Shown: piece by piece, positions 26,453-37,932 of the stretch | Numbering within the stretch: the stretch's first letter is position 1 | Layout: each line of letters starts with the position of its first letter | Source: Phaeosaccion multiseriatum | Taxonomy: Eukaryota; Ochrophyta, other classes | DNA: 64,000 nt | NCBI GenBank assembly: GCA_965112735.1 | Contig: OZ218962.1 | Coordinates: 2,108,001-2,172,000 of the forward strand | Direction of reading: 5' to 3' | Made by a program: the position numbers and the translations under genes | Notes under the pieces: model-generated | What the model saw: only the letters and a program-made list of their open reading frames with translations | What the model was told of the DNA's origin: nothing | Databases searched by the model: none

Positions 26453-28529
26453 TCAGAGACCGAGCCAGAGCTCTCGGTCGTAAAATGACATAACCATCTT
26501 GGCCGAGCCCTAGTATACATGACACACATGACCAGAGGGAAAGAGAGGAATGGGGGGGTGGGGAGAGGGAGAGGGAGATACGAGAGAGAGAGGGGAGGAA
26601 GAGTACACACACCCGTAAAAGAGAGAAGATAAGAGGAGGAAGAGGGAGAGAGACGGAGAGAAAGAAGAGAGGGAGGGAGAAATATTGAGCGGGAAAGAGA
26701 GGAATAGTAGAGCGAAACATCAAGACAAAAAGCGAAAAGAGTACTTCGAAGTATAATATATTCAGATAAGGGAGAAGAAACAGAGGGGGGAAGAGGCAGA
26801 GAGAGAGAGCAGGGAGAGAAAGAGAGGGGGGGGTGGGGTGGGGGGGGGGGAGGGGTTTCCTCCCCTGATGCCCAAATAGACTTTTCGAGTCTGATGTAGC
26901 CCACCCACCCACTCACCTCACCCCACTCCACACCCCACCCACCCATCCCCATCCCCATGCATGCCACACGACAAGACACGCAGTAAGGCAACATTCAAAG
27001 CCGCCCATACGCCTGCACACATTCTTACCTGCTTGATTATGTCAGTACCGAGTATCATGGTAGGGCCGGTCATTCCCAGCCCCGCAAAGCCGGGAAGGTC
27101 TCCGATGCTGATCATTTGGCGTTTCAGAACTCCGGCATCTTTGACTCCGCTCTGACGCCTGCCGTGGTCGTTCCCGAGCAACAGCGTGAGCTCAGCCTCC
27201 ATCACCTGAGGGGTGGGTGGGAGGGAGGGAGGGAGGGAGGGAGAGAGGGAGGGAGGGAGGGTGGGTGGGAGGGAGGGTGGGAGGGAGGGAGGGAAGGGAG
27301 GGAGGGAGGGAGGGAGAGAGGGAGGGAGAGAGGTGTATGGGGCGGAACGCATGTATGCACACACGACATACACCACACGTATGGACGTAGACAGAGAGAG
27401 TCGTGGGTAAGCAAAGCGTGTGCGTGTGCGTGTGCAGGAGGAAGGGACTGAAGACTCCCATTACCCGTTGCGAGCATTTCCTCCCTCCCTCCCTCCCTCC
27501 TTCCTTCCCCCTCACCTCCACCGGTTGGTATTCCTGCCCCGGCGCCGAAGCCCCTGCTGCCACCACCTGGCCGGTGTTGCGTAGTCTCTGATCCGTCCGA
27601 CGCAGAGGGCCGTGGCTGCTCTGGCCCAATTGACAAGTTAATGGTGAAGGCACTGCCAATGTCCACGATGGTGTTGATAGTGGCAGTGGATGGGGAGGAG
27701 GAGGAGGAGGAAGAGGGGTCGGAGCTGTAGTTCTCGGGGAAGACGAGGCTGGCGTCGATGCCCAGGAAGTTGACGGGAGGAAGGAGCTTCGCTGTCATGC
27801 CGTACATGTTCTTTCCAGGGGAGGAACCTGTGGAGGAGGAGGAGGAGGACGAGGCAGTAGTAGTAGTAGTAGTAGGAGGAGGGGGAGGAGGAGGAGGGTG
27901 CAGGAGGGTGCAGGAGGAGGGACAAACACGCTAAGAAAGTGCTCATGAAAGGAAAAGACACAGAGGGTCGCGCAAGCGGTAAGCCCGACTCTCCACTGCA
28001 GGGTTTTCACCGCTGCCGGTGTATCACCAACTGCAGGAGGTAGTTGCTCGCCCCCTGCCCCCTCCGCCTCACCCGCGAGAGAAGGCGGTTTGATGCCGAA
28101 TCGCGCCACCTGATCGCCTTGGCGTTCCAGACGGAGAGTACCGCCAGCTGGGTCTCGATGGCTCGCTGCTCCTCCTCCTCCTCCTCTTCTGCCTCCTGCA
28201 CCGCCACACCGCTGCTGCTGCTGTAGTCCGGTACGCTCGTCGACCACAGTCTGGCTGCTCCTGCTGCTATCAGTGCTGCAGATGGTAGCCACGTTATCAC
28301 CACGACGCGGAGCATCTCTCGCGCCTGCTCCAGCTCCATTGTACCGCTGCCTCTTCAGTGAGCCCGCTCCATGATGCTTCTGGTTGTGACGAGCCCCAGA
28401 CCAAGCCGGGGCCGGTGGTACAACGAAGGCGGCCACCGAGCTACCTAATGATGGGGAGCAGAGGCCGCATCCAGACGCCAGCAGCAGCAGGACACTCGCC
28501 TTGACATGACGCAAGGGGGAGGCTGACAA
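26453..28529 (-). pseudogene. P_A: decayed copy of the double retropepsin-like protein
   Basis: Homologous to P_B throughout but broken in four ways. (1) A 4-base insertion (GGCT) near 28250 shifts the frame early in the mature part. (2) About 1.3 kb is deleted near 28110, joining the early N-terminal region straight to the exon 4 tail at FGIKPPSL and removing the SAP-like region, the DTA domain and two exons. (3) The second active-site motif reads VDIGSAF instead of VDTGSAF. (4) A 5-base insertion near 27635 shifts the frame after that motif. The last exons (27205-27029 and 26509-26453, ending LWLGL) are still recognisable and spliceable. It lies 107 bases downstream of the M_B stop. Confidence 0.8.
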
Positions 28530-28590
28530 TCGGACCGACCGACCGACCGACCGACCGACTGACTGACTGACCGGCTGACTGACCGACTCA
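28530..28590. repeat. GACCGACTG array between M_B and P_A
   Basis: Short version of the array seen after M_A and M_C. It marks the junction of the tandem P-M units. Confidence 0.75.
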
Positions 28591-28635
28591 CAAGGTCAGG
28601 GAGGCCTCACTTCCGCCCAGAGGCGAGAGGGGGGC

Positions 28636-31592
28636 TCACCAAGTCGACATGTGTGTGTGCGACACCAACAGAGTGGACGCAAGGGACACGCACAGGGCCA
28701 GGGTCAGGGCAGAGAGGCCGTTGCTGCTGACACTCGATCCGGCTGAGTTCTGCCCGACCGTGTTACCTGACGCCACGGGGGCCTCGGTCGGGGCGGTTGT
28801 AAGGCCACGGTCTCCGCCCGCGGCCGCTGAGGAAGGTGCCGGGGTCGTGAGGCCAACCGGTACGGTCGTGGCATCTGCGGCTCCTTGTTCGTCTTGGGCC
28901 ATGGGGGCTGGGGTCAGGTCAATATCGCGGTCTCCCCCCGTGATCGGTGCAGGTGCCGGAGTGGTGAAGGTGCTTGCAGGTGCAGGCGTTGGTGATGTGC
29001 CACCGCTTGGAGTGTCTGCTTGTTCGTCTTCATCTTGTTGTTGTTCGACGGGGGCAGGGGTCAGGTCAGTATCGCGATCTCCCCCCGTGATCGGTGCAGG
29101 TGCCGGCGTCGTGAGGCCAACCGGTGCGGGAGTGGCATCTGCGGATCCTTGTTCGTCTTGTTCGACGGGGGCAGGGGTCAGGTCAGTATCACGATCTCCC
29201 CCCGTGATCGGTGCAGGTGCCGGCGTCGTGAGGCCAACCGGTGCGAGAGTGGCATCTGCGGATCCTTGTTCGCCTTGTTGTTGGTCGACGGGGGCAGGGG
29301 TCAGGTCAGTATCGCGCTCTCCCCCCGTGATCGGTGCAGGTGCCGGCGTCGTGAGGCCAACCGGTGCGGGAGTGGCATCTGCGGATCCTTGTTCGCCTTG
29401 TTGTTGGTCGACGGGGGCAGGGGTCAGGTCAGTATCGCGATCTCCCCCCGTGATCGGTGCAGGTGCCGGCGTCGTGAGGCCAACCGGTGCGGGAGTGGCA
29501 TCTGCGGGGGCAGGGGTCAGGTCATTATCGCGCTCTCCCCCCGTGATCGGTGCAGCAGGTGCGGGAGTAGAGGGTGAGCTCGTGGTGGTGGAAGTTACAG
29601 GGGCAGGCGTTGTTGGCGCGCCGCCACCGCTGCTGCATGAGGCGTCAACGGGGTCTGTTTCCCCCGTGATAAGGCTGGCGCAGGTGGAGCGGCAGTCGGT
29701 GGACAGCACATATCCGAGTTGTTCAAACACCCTCTGCGTGAGGGCACCTACGCAACGCGCTACCTCCGATTCTTCGGCACCCGAGGTCATGAGGCTGTCC
29801 ACACTCCCTGGGGCGAAGTACGCTTCGTCGAAGTGACTCATTGAGGATCCCTCGTTGTAGGCACTGGGCGTGTATATGGGCACACATGTGCCCGCTGCGG
29901 GGGAGGGAGGGAGGGAGGGAAGGAGGGAGGGAGAGAGGAAGGGATGGAGGGAGGGAGGGAGGAAGGAAGGGAGGGAGGGAGGGAGGGAGAGGGAGGGAGA
30001 GGGAGGGAGGGAGGGAGAGAAAGGGAGAAAGGGAGGGAGGGAGGGAGGGAGGGAGGGAGGGAGGGAGAGAGGGAGGGAGGGAGGGAGAGAGGGAGGGAGG
30101 GAGGGAGGGAGGGAGGGAGGGAGGGAGGGAGGGAGGGAGGGAGGGAGGGAGGGAGGGAGGGAGGGAGGGAGGGAGGGAGGGAGGGAGGGGGTTTGAGGAA
30201 GAGAAGACCGTGAGCGACGCTGAAGTCCCGCCCGCTACCGAGTGACTCCCTTGTAGTGAAGAATAAGAAGGCCCAAAAGTGGACTCTAAACTCACTCGGT
30301 TCGTCCAAAATGCAGAGGGTGCCGGCTGTGAAGATGAAGTTGGAGGTTACAGTGTTCTGGGCTTCGTTGTAGCTGGTCGGGTAGCTGAAGGGACTGAGTG
30401 GGGGACCGCCTAAGCCTGCGGTCATGGCCAATGAAAACTTGGATCCGAGGTAGTTATCCACGCTGTCTCCCTTGGGAGAGGGGGACAAAGAGAGGGAGAG
30501 AGAGAGAACAAGGGGGGGGTGGGCAGAGAGGAGAGAGTTAAATGTCTGTCAGGAGATTTGCTATCCCCATGGCTGAGGCATTAACACCACGACAAACTTG
30601 ATGATCATCCACGTTTCTCCTTGCTCTCTCTCTCTCTCTCTCAGTACCTCCCTCCCTCCCTCCCTCTCTGTCCTTCTCTCAGTTCCTCCCTCCCTCCCTC
30701 CCTCCCTCCCTCCCTCCCGCCCTCGGCTCCCCGCCTCTTTGCCTGGCTGTTGCCTGGCTGGACTCACATTTGGAAAAACGAACTGCGGCCAGAGGGGCAC
30801 CACTTCACCCGGGGCAACTTCTACCACGACTAAGGGATCAAAGAAGCCCAGCACGTGCCCGATCTCGTGCGCCATTGTGGTCACGTAATCGAACTCCAAC
30901 TCTCCGATATCCGCGCCGTCTCCATAGTGCCAGTTCACCGCTCGGTTGAACTCGATGTCGCCGTCGAACTCCACTCCAAGCTCCTCCTCGCTGAGGATGC
31001 CCGCATACCGAATCTGCGCCGGGGTCTCGTCGAGGAAGAGTTCATCCCCGTCACGGTCCACGAACTCGATTAGTATTAGCTGGACCGCAGCTCGAGCCAA
31101 TGTTGTCCCGAAGCTGCCAGGAGGCTCGCTGAAATCCGCCACAGGATCGATGCGGAGGCGGATAGCACCTCCACTGCCTGGTTCGAACACGTCCGCCCAC
31201 ATGCACAGCGCTTCTTCCGTGGCAGCCTCTGCCTGCCTCACTTCCGTCGCAGGGGCCGGGCTGGGCGAGAAGGTCACGTCGAAAATCGCGCTGTAGTCGC
31301 AGCCCGGTGCCAGCCTCCTTCTCGTGCCGCTACCTCCTAGTCCGTCCGGCACCACCTCGACCCTCTCCACCCTCGTTTGAGAGGGCTCCTCAGAAGGATT
31401 CCATATCACTGGCAAGTCGATCGTCCTTCTTGCTCCGGGCACCAACGTCGCAGTGCAGTCTCCCGCTCGCACGTCAGCCTCCAGCGAGCCCAACGGATGC
31501 CGTCTTCCTGGCGAGGCGGCTGTTGCTGGTGCTGCTGCTCGAAAAGGAAGCAGCAGCACACCGCACAACAGTGAGTGGAGAACGGATGGCAT
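28636..31592 (-). CDS. M_B: secreted HExxH metalloprotease, tandem copy
   Basis: Exons 31592-30768, 30470-30296 and 29894-28636 give 752 residues. Nearly identical to M_A in signal peptide, catalytic exon (HEIGHVLGF at 242-250), Met-turn-like SLMTSGA, six-unit stalk and hydrophobic tail. Differences include residues around the exon 1 insert (LILIEFVDRDGDELFL here), unit types in the stalk, and loss of the poly-Gly linker. M_A and M_B start codons are 5.8 kb apart. P_B lies 862 bases upstream in the same direction, so transcription order is P_B, M_B, P_A, M_A. Substrate unknown. The antisense strand is also open across exon 3 but has no independent support. Confidence 0.8.
29899..30190. repeat. 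(GGGA)n minisatellite in M_B intron 2
   Basis: Counterpart of 24008-24345, with different length and interruptions, abutting the exon 3 acceptor. Confidence 0.9.
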
Positions 31593-32453
31593 ATCCCTCT
31601 CGTTCCTCGCTCCTTATTTCTTGGCTCGTGCTTGTTGCAACAACCTTGCTTGCTGTAAAGTAGAGACGGCGTTCATACAGTAGTCATATGCAGTGGCGTT
31701 TACAGTAGTCATACGTGTATAGAGAGAGGGAGACAGAGAGAGAGAGAGGAAAAAGATATTGTGATAGGAACAAAGATTCTGAAACTGAAACTGCTCCCCT
31801 TCTTCCAAAGGGTCAAACTCTATATTTTTTTTTATTTTCCATTCCATTTTCATCACTAAAGAGACTCGGACCAAACCAGTGCCCATGGTCGACCCTGACC
31901 ACTATCGCGCACATTCTCGATAGCGCGGTATTCGATAGCGGATAGCGGATCGGCTGGCGCCGGCGATAGCGGATTGCGGTGCCCACTGTATAACCACCCT
32001 ATGTGTGGAGTCGCCAACACACACACACATGATAACCAACAGATAGGGGATCGTACGTGCTTCAATGTTGATAACATCCATGCGACTGATCATGCATAGA
32101 GTACAAACGGAGCGTCCCCCAAATGTCGACGATAATCCGGATTCCAACATGAAGCAGAGATTCTACTCGGCAGGCCTCACCGATAGTGTAACAGACGAGC
32201 GTCGCAGGTCCACCGGCAACCCTTCATCGATCCTCTCTGAACACCACAGGAGACGATTGGCGTCACGCTTTGCTGCCTGCTGCCATGCCTTTTCTATGTA
32301 CTACCCTCAGGAACAAGCCTCTTCCTGAGAGGGGGATACGAATGGATGGCAATCAATGGCATCGAACAGGAAGTGCTCTGCTTTCCCTTTTCACTCTTGA
32401 CTTTTGTTGGCTGCTGCTGCGCTGCTGCCTCACTCGGAATCTGTCAGAGTCCA
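31593..32453. other. Spacer between P_B and M_B
   Basis: Homologous to 25788-26452. It contains CTGAAACTGAAACTG near 31780 and fold-back element H3. No gene seen. Confidence 0.7.
31889..31998. mobile_element. Fold-back element H3 (duplicate of H2, decayed)
   Basis: Starts TCGACCCTGACCACTATCGC, shares CACATTCTCGATAGCGCG with the reverse complement of H2, and has GATAGCGGATAGCGGAT and GGCGCCGGCGATAGCGGA. One outer arm is degraded. Confidence 0.55.
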
Positions 32454-33819
32454 TCAGAGACCGAGCCAGAGCTTCCGGTCGTAAAATGACATTACCATCT
32501 TGGCCGAGCCCTGTACATGACACACACATACAGAGGGAAAGAGAGGAATGGGGGGGTGGGGAGAGGGAGAGGGAGATACAAGAGAGAGGGGAGGAGAAGT
32601 ATACGCACGCGGAAGAGAGAAGAGAAGAGGACGGAGGGAGACGGAGAGAAAGGGGGAGAAAGAAGGGAGGGAGAGCAGGGAGATTATATTTTGTTGAGCG
32701 GGAAAGAACGGCAAAGAGAGGAAAAGTAGAGCGAAACATCATCAACACAATGGCGAAAACAGTATATACAGAGAAGGGAGAAGAAGGAAGAGAGAGAGAG
32801 CGATAGAGGGGGGGAGAGAGGCAGAGAGAGAAAAGAGGGAAAGAGAGGAGGGGTTTCCATTTTCGAGTCTGATAGAGGAGAAGGTCTCAATACAGACGCC
32901 AGCACCCACCCACCCACCCACCTCACCCCACTCCACACCCCACCCACCCATCCCCATGTCCCCATGACAAGACACGCAGTAAGGCAACATTCAAAGCCGC
33001 CCACACGCCTGCACATATTCTTACCTGCTTGATTATGTCAGTGCCCAGTATCATGGTAGGGCCGGTCATTCCCAGCCCCGCAAAGCCGGGAAGGTCTCCG
33101 ATGCTGATCATTTGGCGTTTCAGAACTCCGGCATCTTCGACTCCGCTCTGACGCCTGTCGTGGTCGTTCCCGAGCAGCAGCGTGAGCTCAGCCTCCATCA
33201 CCTGAGGGGTGGGTGGGAGGGAGGGTGGGAGGGAGGGAAGGGAGGGAGGGAGAGAGGGAGGGAGGGGAAGGGAGGGAGAGAGTAAAGGGGCGAAACGTAT
33301 GTATGCACATACGACATACACCAGACGTATAGACGCACGACCACAGAGAGAGAGAGACAGAGAGAGTCGTGAGTGAGCAAAGCTGTGCAGGAGGAAGGGA
33401 CTGAAGAGTCCCATTACCCGTTGCGAGCATTTCCTCCCTCCCTCCCTCCTTCCTTCCTTCCCCCTCACCTCCACCGGTTGGTATTCCTGCCCCGGCGCCG
33501 AAGCCCCTGCCACCACCTGGCCGGTGTTGCGTAGTCTCCGGTCCGTCCGACTCAGACCGGCCGTGGCTGCTCCGGCCCAATTGACAATGGTGAAGGCACT
33601 GCCAGTGTCCACGATGGTGTTGATAGTGGCAGTGGATGGGGAGGAGGAGGAGGAGGACGAGGGGTCGGAGCTGTAGTTCTCGGGGAAGACGAGGCTGGCG
33701 TCGATGCCCAGGAAGTTGACGGGAGGAAGGAGCTTCGCTGTCATCCCATACATGTTCTTTCCAGGGGAGGAACCTGTGGAGGAGGAGGAGGAGGAGTAGT
33801 AGTAGTAGTTGTTGTTGTT

Positions 33820-33858
<39 letters not shown>

Positions 33859-35261
33859 AGAGCAGTAGTAGTAGTAGTAGTAGCAGTAGTAGGAGGGGGA
33901 GGAGGAGGAGGAGGGTGCAGGAGGAGGGACAAACACGCTAAGAAAGTGCTCATGAAAGGAAAAGACACAGAGAGTCGCGCAAGCGGTAAGCCCGACTCTC
34001 CACTGCAGGGTTTTCACCGCTGCCGGTGTATCACCAACTGCAGGAGGTAGTTGCACCCCCCCCTGCCCCCCTGCCCCCCTGCTTCACCTGTGAGAGAAGG
34101 CGGTTTGATGCCGAATCGCCCTCCGGCCTTAGCTGACCCCGCGGGGGCGAGGGTGAGGGTGTTGGCCACAAAGTCCATGCAGATATCGTATCGACTCAGG
34201 AAGTCGAGCCCAAGGATGCCCGACACCTGAACGAAGGGTTTCGGTTTCAGTTCAGCTTCAGGGGATGAGACCTCTACTCAACGTACAAGGGACCGAGATT
34301 CGATAGATCGAATATCGAATACTTTTGTGGCCCCTAAAGTTGAGCACCTCGAATCGCGCACCTGAAGATCGCCCTGATCGTCTGCGATGGGCAGCTCCAT
34401 CACCACGGCTCCGAGGGTACCGCACGACTGACCTGCGATCTGGATACGCCCAAGCTGAGATGGGGGGTGGGTAGGTGTAGTAGGTGGGTTGGGCAGGGTA
34501 AGAGGGTTGGTGGGTGGGTGGGTGGGTGGGTGGGTGGGTGGATGGGTAAGAGGGTGGGTGAGAGGGTGGGTACGTGGGTAAGGAAGTGGGTAAGGAAATA
34601 GGTGGAGTGAGTGGGTAGGTCGGTGGACACACGGGTACGCAAGTAGGTGGGGAGATGGGTAGGTGGGTAGGTAGCTGAGCAGCCACGATGAAATGAGCCC
34701 CGCGTCACTCACGTTGTAGTGCTTCAAGCCGCCCATGTTGGTTGTTCCTCCCGTGGCACTCGCACTCATGCCCGAGGTTTTGGCCTGATCGTGCAGCAAT
34801 AAGCGCCCAACAAGTGAGCAGATGAAGGCAGCAGACGGCAGCAGACGGCAGCAGATGGAAGCGAGGTGCCAGAAGGTGGATGGGGGTTAGGGTGTGAGGC
34901 AGTCATGTAAGCATAATCCAAATTCCAGCAGAGGCGAAAGGCCTTACCGTGTTCAACCACACACCCACTAACCCTCACGCACGCACCTGCAGTCTCTGAG
35001 CCGCCGTCGGAGTCATGAGTGTGTGCGTGGCGGCCGTGTCGAGCACGAACAGGGTCCTGGCACCTCCCGTAAGGTCCGGGAGGTCTACATACATGGCAAA
35101 GTAGTCTTTGCGGTCGATATTGACCTCGTGTCCGAGGGTCCCTTCGCTGGGGGTGAGTTTGACCATTGGACACACGAGGCCTTCCTGGGTAAAGTGGGCC
35201 TCCCCTACCCCTCCTTGTGTGGCTTCTTTCTCTCTTCCTGGCGACGCTACACTCGTTCGCG

Positions 35262-35297
<36 letters not shown>

Positions 35298-35886
35298 ACA
35301 CGGGGTCGTTCTTCTGCTGCGCCTGCTTAATCTCACGCACAATGGCCACAGCCAGCCGCTGCGCAAGTTCTTCCTTCTCAAAACAGTCATCATGGTCCAC
35401 CTTCAGACGGCGCAGTTCGCCCTTGATGGCCTTGGCGTTCCAGACGGAGACTGCCGCCAGCTGGGTCTCGATGGCTCGCTTCTCCTCCTCCGCCTCTTCT
35501 GCCTCCTGCAACGCCACACTGCTGCTGCTGCTGTAGTCCGGTACGCTCGTCGACCACAGTCTGCTCCTGCTGCTATCAGTGCTGCAGATGGTAGCCACGT
35601 TACCACCACGACGCGGAGCTTCTCTCGCGCCTGCTGCAGCTCCATTGTACCGCTGCCTCTTCAGTGAGCCCGCTCCATGATGCTTCTGGCTGTAACGAGC
35701 CCCAGACCAAGCCGGGGCCGGTGGTACAACGAAGGCGGCAACCGAGCTACCTAATGATGGGGAGTAGAGGCCGCATCCAGACGCCAGCAGCAGCAGCACA
35801 CTCGCCTTGACATGACGCACGGCGGAGGAAGAGGAACTCCAGCTCTTTATCCTCCTCCTCCGTCTACTACCAGCCATACCAGTCAT
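32454..35886 (-). CDS. P_B: protein with two fused retropepsin-like aspartic protease domains, 7 exons
   Basis: Exons 35886-34987, 34784-34713, 34454-34362, 34226-34088, 33773-33469, 33201-33025 and 32510-32454 join in phase to 580 residues. After an Arg-rich start come a hydrophobic segment (VLLLLASGCGL) and AAFVVPPAP, an ASAF-like plastid-import motif. Residues about 165-215 hold a SAP-like helix pair (VDHDDCFEKEELAQRL) and a poly-Gln run. The first protease half has FVLDTAATHTLM (Asp283) and, later, ILGLDFLSRYDICMDF. The second has TIVDTGSAFTIV (Asp457), MILGTDIIKQ and a terminal YDRKLWLGL. Each half thus has the D-T-G/A loop and the ILG(L/T)D turn of a retropepsin monomer. A single-chain, pepsin-like active site is inferred. 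The first loop is DTA, so activity is not certain. An alternative Met lies 3 codons in. Confidence 0.75.
33781..33900. repeat. (GGA)n/(GTA)n array in P_B intron 4
   Basis: Trinucleotide array read as CTC/TAC in the transcript, directly upstream of the exon 5 acceptor. The P_A copy is much shorter. Confidence 0.85.
34461..34675. repeat. GGGT/GGTA array in P_B intron 2
   Basis: Tetranucleotide-like GGTGGGTGGGTA repeats, ACCC-rich in the transcript, between exons 2 and 3. Confidence 0.8.
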
Positions 35887-36192
35887 CCTTCTCTCCTTCT
35901 AATGAGCGGGAGGCGGCTGCTGACACATCTCGATGACCAACGTGTGAGGATCACAGATGAGAATTTCTGTGAAAGGGAGGTAGTTTGATTCTTGTGCAGT
36001 TGTAAACTCGTATAAATCCAAGTCTCACAACAAGGTCATTCCTTGCCTCCCTCCCCCTCTGGCCTCTGCCGTCTAGTGCCATCTTTTCCCTTGACCCTCT
36101 TGTTCCATCCCACCCTTTCCCTCCCACCACATACACATACGTAAATTCTTGGTTGATTCCTATAAGTCAATAAAGGTTCCACTCTACTACTA
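35887..36192. other. Intergenic, between P_B and the plastid protein gene
   Basis: 306 bases without a gene, ending in a short copy of the LINE 3' word. Confidence 0.5.
36151..36175 (+). repeat. LINE 3'-end word copy
   Basis: GGTTGATTCCTATAAGTCAA then TAAAG. It matches 3700-3724 closely and contains AATAAA on the + strand. Confidence 0.55.
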
Positions 36193-36662
36193 CTACAGCT
36201 TCTGCGTATCGTCCAGCACCTCCATTAGGTCCGCCTCAAAGGTGCCCACTGGCCGCTCCTGCAGCACTCCTGCTCGGGTGGTGAAGGGCTCTAGCAGCTC
36301 TCCTCGAATGTGCGCGTCGGGGTGAGGGGTGCCCTTGGCGGCTCCTAACACATTGTCCGTGTCTATCACCAAATCACCCCTACGGAGGGAGGGACAGGAG
36401 GGAGAGGGTAGGGGGGATAAGTTGGCAAAGAGACAAACACAATGCGAGGAAGGGAATGCTGAGAGTTCACTACTGAGTGAGGCGGCATAGGCATGAGCCA
36501 TCGAGGAACACGAAGCGCCATGGTAGCGGAGCGGCACCGTTCATTATGATGGGCTCGGAGCGCCCTTCCTGCTCGTCAGTAGCCTCCCTGCCCCCATGAT
36601 ACGTAAGTGCTGCTCTCCGCGTAAGTCTATTCTACTCCACCGCCGACCAGTTTGGTACATCC

Positions 36663-36699
<37 letters not shown>

Positions 36700-37070
36700 C
36701 AGCAGCAGCATATCCCAGAGACTTGAATTAATGAATTTAAAAAAAAAGCTTTCGAAAAGACCCAACCACTTCTCTCGCTCGCCTCTCCTCTGCTTGCTTC
36801 ACTCCCTCTCCCCTAGCCCCTCCCTCACCTGTAAAGCATGTTGAGTCCAGAGCCCTTCACCTTCCACCTGGCGCTGAACAGGACCTTCCCGTTTCTTGAA
36901 CCTGCCGGCTTGAGGCGCCAGGGGCCCTTGCCTGTCCTCCCGTCGCAGCTCGTGTACTCGACAACGCCTGGGGGAGAGCCACAGGCCGTGAGGAGCGAGG
37001 GGCGACAGCACAAGAGAGTGAAACAACAGCAGCAGCAGATGCGGCAGCAGCAGCAGCAGCAACAACAACG

Positions 37071-37119
<49 letters not shown>

Positions 37120-37932
37120 CCAACGGAAGAAGGAAGAAGAGTAGTGCGAGTTGCACCACAAAGGAGAAGCCTCATGGGGTGCTTTAACTTGCGTCATTAC
37201 CCATTTCGCAGCAATATCGTGCGCGTGAGCAGTAAAACTCTCACTACCAAAATCGATAGAGATAATTTAGTCCCTCTCACCACTACCGTACGAACCTTTA
37301 TTGTCGTCGGTGAATCCTCTGAATACCGCGGAACCCTTGCACAGGGGCTCCTTGTCTCTGAACTCTCGGACCCTCCACACGCCACGTATCGTCTTGAGCG
37401 AGGGGAGAGTGGATTGCATCTGCTCGCCGAATGACTGGGGCGGAGGCAGTTGGGCGGCAGTAGCGGCTCCAAGAGACGTAATACTCCTACTTGCTATAAC
37501 GCCCATGCTGCTGCTGCTGCTGCTATCGACTAAGGGGAGTCCTAATAAGCACAGTCCGAACAGACCACTCGCAACCAAACCCCGTGCCACATGAGCAGCA
37601 GAACGAGGCCGCGCTGTCCGAGCAGTACGGGAGGGCTCCTCTATTGCCAACAGTGCATCAGCGCCTGCTCCCCTCGTCTGCTCTTCTGCTGCTTCCACAG
37701 AATTTCTCAACATATGGATGCCAGCCCTATCTCCAGCCTTGCCACGGACAGAGCTTCCACGCAACTGCCTCTGGAACCCGCCCCTCCCCTCCCTTGTGGG
37801 AGAGGACCCACCCCAACCAGATGCAGAGCCTATCAAGAAGGCAGGTATTCGCTGCTGCCGCTGATGCCGTGAGTATAAAGAGCAATGCGTCGCGCATGGC
37901 AGCAGCAGGAACGCGAGCAGGTGACGACGCAT
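36193..37932 (-). CDS. Plastid/thylakoid-directed protein of unknown function, 3 exons
   Basis: Exons 37932-37281, 36967-36829 and 36379-36193 join in phase to 325 residues. The N-terminus has a signal-like segment (RRHLLAFLLLPCATHCSLY), and a second hydrophobic segment (GLVASGLFGLCLLGLPLV) after an Arg lies near residue 120. This looks like a bipartite or lumen-directed pre-sequence. The mature part (from IRGVWRVREF) is rich in short beta-like stretches (KVLFSARWKVKGSG, GDLVIDTDNVLG) and Gly turns, suggesting a small barrel. The C-terminal VGTFEADLMEVLDD is compact. I considered a PAP/fibrillin or lipocalin-like fold but cannot place it. The first donor could be GTGAGA (used) or an earlier GTTCGT, both in phase. 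Intron 2 holds a CAG repeat. Confidence 0.65.
37029..37122. repeat. (CAG)n/(CAA)n array, intronic
   Basis: CAG then CAA triplets in the first intron of the plastid-protein gene. Read TTG/CTG in the transcript. Confidence 0.85.

Noticed and set aside
32684-33016. Terminal exon of P_B starting TRKWKPL near 32866
   Set aside because: The exon at 32510-32454 (ending YDRKLWLGL) fits phase and family and is conserved in P_A; the earlier candidate is not conserved.
36544-36765. Extra exon of the plastid-protein gene (frame with LLLLLLL)
   Set aside because: Exon 2 joins exon 3 directly in phase (NMLYR-GDLVIDT), and the leucines come from a CAG repeat.
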